A stretch of DNA of 64,000 nt, taken from NCBI RefSeq assembly GCF_020740795.1, contig NC_067294.1, positions 5,580,001 through 5,644,000 of the forward strand. The letters run 5' to 3'. This document shows positions 58,701-64,000 of this stretch, in pieces. Each line of letters begins with the position of its first letter. The first letter of the stretch is position 1. The notes beneath the pieces were generated by a model that was given only the letters and a program-made list of their open reading frames with translations, was not told the DNA's origin and searched no databases. Both the position numbers and the translations under genes were made by a program. The DNA is from Apus apus. Taxonomy: Eukaryota; Chordata; Aves; Apodiformes; Apodidae.

Positions 58701-61127
58701 CTTGCTGGCAGGTTGTTGTGCAATCTCTGCTTTTGTAGTCTTCAGAAGAAATTATTTTGGTAGCTTCCCTTCCTGAGAATGAGTGCTGAGACTTGTTTCC
58801 TGCCTTTGCAGGCAATGGGAGTGCCTTGGTGAGGCTCCTTCAGGAAGAAAACTTCAGGCTTGAGCTGATAAGCTCTTACAGTGAGGAGGAGCTGCAGAGC
58901 TTTCTGACACAGTGCAGCATCCCCTGGGAGGCTTCAGATACAAAGGTAATGACTTGTTTGCCCACATACCAGCCCGCAGGAGTGGAGCTGTTCTTCACTG
59001 TCTTTCCCTCATTCACACTTGCCAGTCTAGATAATTAACTTCTCCTCTGACTGCACTGAGGGTAGGGGTGGGTTAGGAATGAGTGCCTGCAGATGATAGG
59101 ATAACTTTACACGTGGTGAAATAAATTGAACCTTTGTGGGCTCGAAGGAAGGAGGCCTGTAATTACCTTGTCACAGGCTCAGTGGCGTCTAATTGCTTGT
59201 CCTCCTCAGGGTGCTGAGTGTGGGATTAGGAAGCTAAAAGTGCAAATTAGGATTTGGGAGACCTTGTCTGGGACCTTCTCCCTCCCTGGAGGAGTCCTTT
59301 AATTTTAGCCATGTACAGACTTTCTCTGTGGTCTGTCTTTTCTAGGACCAGCTCTGCTACTCCCTCCTGGCTCTCTATGAGTTTGTACAGAATGGGACAA
59401 GTGTCACACAAACATCTGCTCATCACACAGGAGGGAAAATCTACAAAGTGTGTCCACATCAGGTAAGGCAGCCTGCAGTCAGCAATGCCTTTTATTACCT
59501 TGCAATTCACTATTATCTGACTTAACCAGTGTGGAGCCCCCTCATTAAAAAGAAGCAGTGGAGTGGGTCGTTCTGGGCCCTGGAAATGAAACCCACTGCC
59601 TGGGGGGGCTTGGAGCAGTCCTGCAGGAGATTTCAAGGTCGCCTGGTGAGCTTAAGCCTGGTCTTGATGTTGCTGCTGAGGTGGAGTTGAGAATCACCTT
59701 GTCCTGAACTAGATGAAGTGAATGTATGTGAGAAGGGACCAGAACATCTGTAGAGAAAGCAGTTGTCTGGTTACAGTATTGCCTGGAGTACCCGAAGAGG
59801 AGCTTAATTTTCTTAAGACTATTTTTTCCCCATAGTTTTTTCAGTTTTATTGTGCTGCTTGTTAATGATCTTTTTCTTTCCAGGTTGTGTGTGGCTCCAA
59901 GTACATCGTAAGAGGAGAAAATGCCAGGGATCATGTGGACTTGTTGGTTTCCTCTCGTCACTGGCCTCCAGTATATGTTGTTGATACAGCCTCTTCAGTG
60001 GCACTGTGTGCAGACGTCTGCTGTCCTGGCCTGACTTCCCAGATGTGGGGGAAAAACCAGGGCTGCTTCTCTGACCCCATGGAGCCTCCAACGGTTAGTT
60101 ACATCCACCTTTGCACTCTGCTACGCCAGTGCAATATGGAAAAGTTTCAGTGAGATTTAATTAACAATTATTTGTTACCTGTGTTATGCCTGAAGATCAT
60201 TTGACCTGTTAAGTGTCTCCTGACTGACAGCTTTACCAGTGCCCAGCTTCTGAGTGTATCGTAAAGTGTTCAGTGTTGCTTACCCAACACCTCGTGTATT
60301 AGGTTCATGCTCCTTAGCAGGAGGAGATGTGCTGGAGGTGCATTGTACCAGCTCAACTCATGAACTTCAGAGCATGTCACTTATTTTGACACAGCAACTC
60401 ACACGTCTCAAACTTCTGCCGTTACTTGAGAAGTGGGAAAGGGTCACTAGTGCCCTGGGATTATCTCTGAGGGCAGACAAGTGAGGAAGGAGCATACAGA
60501 ACCATTGAGGGCAAGCCTGAATCAGTTAGCCCTCCCTCTGTCCTGGGTCCTCGTGCTGGTTAAAGTTCAGCAGAGTGGTAGTTTTAACTTGTTCCTCTTA
60601 GCTGTGGAAAAGCTGCTTCTTGTTCTAGCTGGTATGTCTCTTTCTCTCTCTCCCAGTATGTGTCCTGCCCGGAGCTGCTAGACCAGCACTACAGCGTAGA
60701 CATGACAGTGGCTGAGCACTCTGTCACACACCCCATCACCAAGTCCTCTGCACGCCGGATTGTCCACATGGGTTTGGAGCAGAGCAGCCCCCAGGACCCC
60801 ACAGCTCAGCACCACTGCATCTCCCTCTGTCGGGAGCTGGAGCCCTACAGCGCCGTCATCGCCACCATCGGCCACAGCAGAACCAGCACCGTCCGCCAGC
60901 GGCCCATCACCTTCGAGAACGCCACGCACTATTACCTCTACAACCGCCTCATGGACTTCCTCACCAGCAGGGAGATCGTCAACCGGCAGATCCAGGAGGT
61001 CGTGCAGAGCTGCCAGCCGGGGGAGGTGGTGATCCGCGATGCCCTCTACCGGCTCGGGGTGGCCCAGATCAAAACGGAAACAGAAGAGAATGAAGAGGGG
61101 AAGCAGGAGGATGATACAGGTTGCTGA
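43766..61127 (+). CDS. HMGXB3: HMG-box containing protein 3
   Basis: Nineteen coding exons join in one frame: 43766-43911, 44322-44496, 44941-45480, 46101-46199, 47716-47847, 49655-50067, 50428-50603, 50853-50950, 51502-51603, 52099-52248, 53877-54178, 55606-55733, 56346-56477, 56745-56929, 57526-57745, 58812-58945, 59346-59462, 59884-60093 and 60657-61127. The total is 3930 bases, 1309 residues plus stop, and all junctions are GT/AG. Order of parts: acidic N-terminus with a KKKKKYK basic stretch (about residues 31-37); HMG box (about 49-105); a low-complexity region; zinc-ribbon module 1 (332-353); a long linker; module 2 (640-661); then a conserved cysteine-rich C-terminal half with CLLC, CGICG and other pairs. 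It is expected in the nucleus and likely binds DNA; its exact role is not established. The sequence follows human HMGXB3 nearly throughout the HMG box and C-terminal half as I recall it, with a freely varying middle. No damage is seen. Confidence 0.95.
44322..44496 (+). CDS. HMGXB3: HMGXB3 HMG-box exon
   Basis: This exon encodes most of the HMG box: RSAYLLYYYDIYLKVQQELP, then SEINKKISESWRLLSVAEKS and YYLEKAKLEKEG. The spacing of aromatic and basic residues fits the three-helix fold. It enters in phase 2 and leaves in phase 0 at donor GTAAGT. Confidence 0.95.
44941..45480 (+). CDS. HMGXB3: HMGXB3 exon 4, acidic linker region
   Basis: A 540-base exon, phase 0 to 0. It starts with a conserved block (VVPDIPGFRKILPRSDYIII) and continues into a weakly structured, Glu/Val/Ser-rich stretch with repeated VIEE, EVV and EEV motifs. 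A donor GTAAGT follows VTGR. Confidence 0.93.
47716..47847 (+). CDS. HMGXB3: HMGXB3 zinc-ribbon module 1 exon
   Basis: A phase 0-0 exon of 44 codons encodes C-x4-C-x12-C-x2-C (C332, C337, C350, C353) with the core RHKPPKCPTCG. It is homologous to the module in the exon at 52099-52248. Confidence 0.95.
49655..50067 (+). CDS. HMGXB3: HMGXB3 variable linker exon
   Basis: A 413-base exon with Ser, Glu, Gly and Ala-rich sequence and one conserved core, ETEWEEVIVSEAHVL in general form. It leaves in phase 2. It is the least conserved part compared with the human protein as remembered. Confidence 0.9.
51502..51603 (+). CDS. HMGXB3: HMGXB3 exon with tandem NAGNAG acceptor
   Basis: The exon encodes SQVKVVEVKPDIFPSYKYSC and TVTL, strongly conserved. 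The acceptor region reads TCTCTAGCAG, so splicing after TAG or after CAG would include or skip one Gln without changing frame. Confidence 0.9.
52099..52248 (+). CDS. HMGXB3: HMGXB3 zinc-ribbon module 2 exon
   Basis: A phase 0-0 exon of 50 codons encodes the same C-x4-C-x12-C-x2-C pattern (C640, C645, C658, C661) with core NRHKPRICPSCG. It is followed by a basic stretch (KDRAEKTAK). Confidence 0.95.
53877..56929 (+). CDS. HMGXB3: HMGXB3 cysteine-rich central block (four exons)
   Basis: Exons 53877-54178, 55606-55733, 56346-56477 and 56745-56929 encode residues about 678-926. Visible features are a helical stretch (REIQRQSTLQLLRKVVQVPE), paired cysteines (TQCLLCSSPLFKGGQ; CLNLQCLALHSF) and CGICG. 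Phases are 0-2, 2-1, 1-1 and 1-0. Pfam-style cysteine clusters of KDZ transposases were described in this region as I recall; I cannot check that here. Confidence 0.9.
57526..61127 (+). CDS. HMGXB3: HMGXB3 C-terminal block (five exons)
   Basis: Exons 57526-57745, 58812-58945, 59346-59462, 59884-60093 and 60657-61127 encode residues about 927-1309. Strong conserved pieces are EVNVEDFWSTMETEVIEQVA, GGKIYKVCPHQVVCGSKYIV and THYYLYNRLMDFLTSREIVN. The last 20 or so residues are acidic. The stop is TGA at 61125-61127. Confidence 0.93.
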
Positions 61128-62615
61128 GTAGTGGAACAGCTTGTTGGTTTCTCTCTGTGGTCGCGTGGAGGAGTGGGCTGGGCCAGCTTCTGTGAGGCTT
61201 GAGAGCTTATTTTTACAGATTGGAGGTGTGATGCTGGTGGCTTTGATTGCTGTAAATGACCAAAGAGCTGTGTGCTTCCAGAGTGTCATGAGAGATGCTG
61301 TGAGAGTGGGTCTGTCACCCCCCTTGTGAAGGCTGCAGCTGCCTCCCGAGGTGTGCGATGGACCCCCTGTTCCAGGGTGTGGGATGTTGCCCTCCCTGGA
61401 GCTGGGCAGTGGAGAAGGGAGCTGCAGTTCTGGTGACGGGGTGTACACATGGTCAAGCACACAGGTTTTTAAATTCTGAATCTTGCTTGCTGACTTCTTT
61501 GTGCATATTGGTGGCAGGGCTGGGTGTGTGGGAGCAGGCATGAAAGGCAGATGGCTAAGATGATTTCCCCAAAAAATCTTCTGGATAGATTAGTTTAGGA
61601 CACGTGACACCTGCTTGGAAATCTTGCAGAGCTCTTATATACATTGGCTGCAAAGAGTCCTTAGTTGCGGAGGAAGAGGAGCTGTGCAGCTTCAACACAC
61701 TGTATCTTAGGCGCTTCCCTGGTCTGGGATTGTGGGTGCTTCAGATGCAGAAAGTTTCTAGAATTGTTTGTCCCTTCACATAAGCACTAATCATCTAGAA
61801 GCTGAAATATACACTGAGTGAGAAGTGTTCTGTAAGTTAAGAATTGACTGGTTGAGCCCCAGGGGAACAAGCTCATTGGAGCTTGTAGGAGCACTGTGTG
61901 AGGTGGTGGATGTGGAAAGGACACTCAACATTCTGGATACGTGTTTGGTGAGGTTTTTTTAGCAGTTTCATTCTGTTCAAGCACTTGAGTTTCTGCTGCT
62001 CTGCCCTTAGGGCAGCATCACAAGGTATGTCTGTGGGATCAAGGAACAATGATGGATGCAGTGTCACCAGAGCATGCAGGGTTTAATGTTCTTCCCTCAG
62101 AGGAGAGACTACAGCTGAGAGCTGCACCCACCCATTCAGAGGTCATTTGCCCTGCCCATGTCCACACAGCGTGGGGTGGGTTCAAGAAGTCTCCTGCTCC
62201 TTCAGAGGGGTGGGGCTGAGACCTCTGCCCCTGCAGTGTGTCTGCAGAGCTGTGTGCCTTGTCTGCTGCCAGCTCCCTTTGCTAGTGCTGGTGACAAAGT
62301 AACGGGATGGGAGTTTGCTGTGACCTGCAGAAGAAGGAGGGGGAATGCCAGACTGCTAAGTTGCCATCCAGGGAGTTTATTTTGTCTGGGTGAGCAGTGG
62401 GGAAGATTCAGAGGCTTGTGGTGTGGTTGAAAACTCCCTTCTGTGAAGGGGAACCTATTGAGTACCGTACTGTTAAAGTAAATGTATTAAGTCTCAGCAA
62501 ATGCAGTAATTATGGCTTGGGTTTTTTCTGTTAAGAACATTAACTTATTATAAGAGACATTAGTGACTTTTTTCAGTCAGTGATAAATTTAATAAATTAT
62601 CTCCAATTTTTGGGG
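61128..62615 (+). other. HMGXB3: HMGXB3 3' UTR
   Basis: The stretch lies between the stop codon and the AATAAA at 62591 and contains no recognisable coding exon or repeat. The open frames in it are short and without homology that I can see. Confidence 0.55.
62591..62596 (+). terminator. HMGXB3: Polyadenylation signal of HMGXB3
   Basis: AATAAA in an AT-rich context (TTTAATAAATTATC), about 1.46 kb after the stop codon. Cleavage would be expected near 62610-62620. Confidence 0.6.
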
Positions 62616-64000
62616 TGAAAATGTGGCTAAGTGACTTGTTTCTCATGTACAAGACCTGGAGGACTGAAGTGGGAAAGGGCACAAACACACCGTGCACAGA
62701 AACCTTGATTGCAGTCTGCACTGCCCTGGTGGTGGGGAAAAGCCTGGTGTTCTTAAAAGCAAGGTGTTGGAGAGGAACAGCTCAAGAAGTTCTTGGGTTA
62801 CCTCACCAGTGTCACATCAAATTAATACAGCTAAATGGTAAAAGAACAGGTTCTGCAGTTGGTTGAATTCCCCAGTCTACCTGCTTTTTTCCTGCACTTC
62901 CCTGCACAGGGCAGCTCCTGAGGTGACTTTCATAGGAGAGCATCTGCAGCAGGTGCCAGTAACTTCAAGATGTGTCTAACAGCCTGGGCTGGAGCTCCTG
63001 CTGCATCTAAGACCCATCTGCCTCTGCCCTTGGCATTGCACTGCCTTTCTTCACACACCTGTCTCAAACACAGAAACTGCTGTCAGATATCCCATCACAA
63101 TTTTAAATGATTCCCCCATTAAATCCATGGATGGCGACTTTTTCATTTTTCCCAGTTACACACATCCAGTCAGAGCAAAGTGCTTTAAAACCTTGTCTTT
63201 AATAATTTGGGGTTTTTTGCATTACACAAGATTGAGTGGTTTTGAGAACTGGTAAAAGAAGTGTGGCTGAGGAACTGAAGCAGAGTTGCAGGCTGTGAGA
63301 GGATGGGCCAGTGCATCACCCATGCTCTGATCTATTCCCCTCTGAGAACAGTCCTTAAAGTCTCATTTTGTTAAACATCTTGTTTTATTCTGTATAATGC
63401 TGACAGAAGTACATTAGCTTTTATTTAGTAAGGAGGAGTGAATCACTTGGTGTTAGCATAAAACCAGGTTTAATATAACCAGAAGTGGCCCACACCATAA
63501 TTGCTCACAGTATGACAAAGGCCACCTGCCACACAGTTTGCCTGAGCCCTGTCAGTGTTTATACCTGGAATACTGAACCTCTACCCATCGAAGCAGGTGA
63601 AGCTGCTGGGTAGGTTCTTTAGCTACTTATGAGAGCTACACGTGATGGGGCCCTAGCTTATGAAAAAAAAGTTACCTCAGTGGTACTACTAAAATATACT
63701 CAGGAAAATATGTACAAAAGTCTGTCTGTAATCATGACAAAGGCAGTGATTGCTACATGTTCAACTCAGACATTTTGTAGGATGGATGTTGATTTCCAGA
63801 TCTGTTTAAGCTGCCATTCTTTCTTGGATTGGGGTTGTGTTCAGTGCTCGTGCAGAAAAGCACTGGTTACCTCTGTGTTTTACCTGAGAAATAACTGTCC
63901 CTCTGTCCTGTTACTGGGGCACAAGTTCACGGAACCCTGAGGTTGTCACCTTGACTTGCTTCACTCAATTCCTGCAGAAGCATCAGCTGCAGAGAGGTAG
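62616..64000. other. Right flank; possible 3' UTR of a convergent gene on the minus strand
   Basis: No coding exon is seen on either strand. On the minus strand AATAAA occurs at 63425-63420 and 63389-63384. In mammals and, as I recall, birds, CSF1R lies tail-to-tail with HMGXB3, so the right end may hold its 3' UTR. This is inference from gene order only. Confidence 0.3.

Noticed and set aside
1-64000. CRISPR arrays, tRNA or rRNA genes, retroviral LTR pairs
   Set aside because: None was recognised on reading both strands; no evenly spaced direct repeats, cloverleaf-type tRNA boxes or paired long terminal repeats stood out.

Overview
The window looks like avian nuclear DNA. It carries CR1 LINE fragments, some still ending in the bird-type octamer tail; its genes have compact introns and CpG-island promoters; and it combines an HMGXB3 gene with a Y7-type neuropeptide Y receptor gene, a pairing I would expect on the bird equivalent of human 5q (chicken chromosome 13, from memory). 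No prokaryotic, plasmid or viral gene content is visible.

Layout. (1) 0.7-5.4 kb, minus strand: a six-exon TRIM-type gene with RING, coiled coil and PRY-SPRY but no B-box exon. Its predicted 3' UTR lies to the left, and a CpG island with a dense CGGCY minisatellite (5.85-6.97 kb) lies upstream. (2) 7-23.6 kb: GC-rich intergenic DNA with two MIR-like SINE relics and a few weak candidate exons near 15.3-17.3 kb, but no gene I can name. (3) 23.7-24.9 kb, plus strand: an intact single-exon class A GPCR of the NPY Y2/Y7 group, called NPY7R. (4) 25-42.6 kb: gene-poor, AT-richer DNA holding two ancient and two younger CR1 copies, all in minus orientation, and one MIR-like relic. (5) 42.7-61.1 kb, plus strand: complete HMGXB3, with a CpG-island promoter, one upstream exon and 19 coding exons that join in one frame to give 1309 residues. 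(6) 61.1-64 kb: its 3' UTR, a polyadenylation signal at 62591, and a right flank that may hold the 3' UTR of a convergent neighbour.

The three genes do not form a pathway. They are a ubiquitin-ligase-type protein, a peptide-hormone receptor and a nuclear HMG-box/zinc protein, each with its own promoter. The points most worth a second look are the B-box-less TRIM whose first coding exon abuts a CR1 3' end; the duplicated zinc-ribbon exons and tandem splice acceptor of HMGXB3; an in-frame upstream AUG in HMGXB3 exon 1; and the unassigned candidate exons at 15-17 kb. I found no clearly new biological system.
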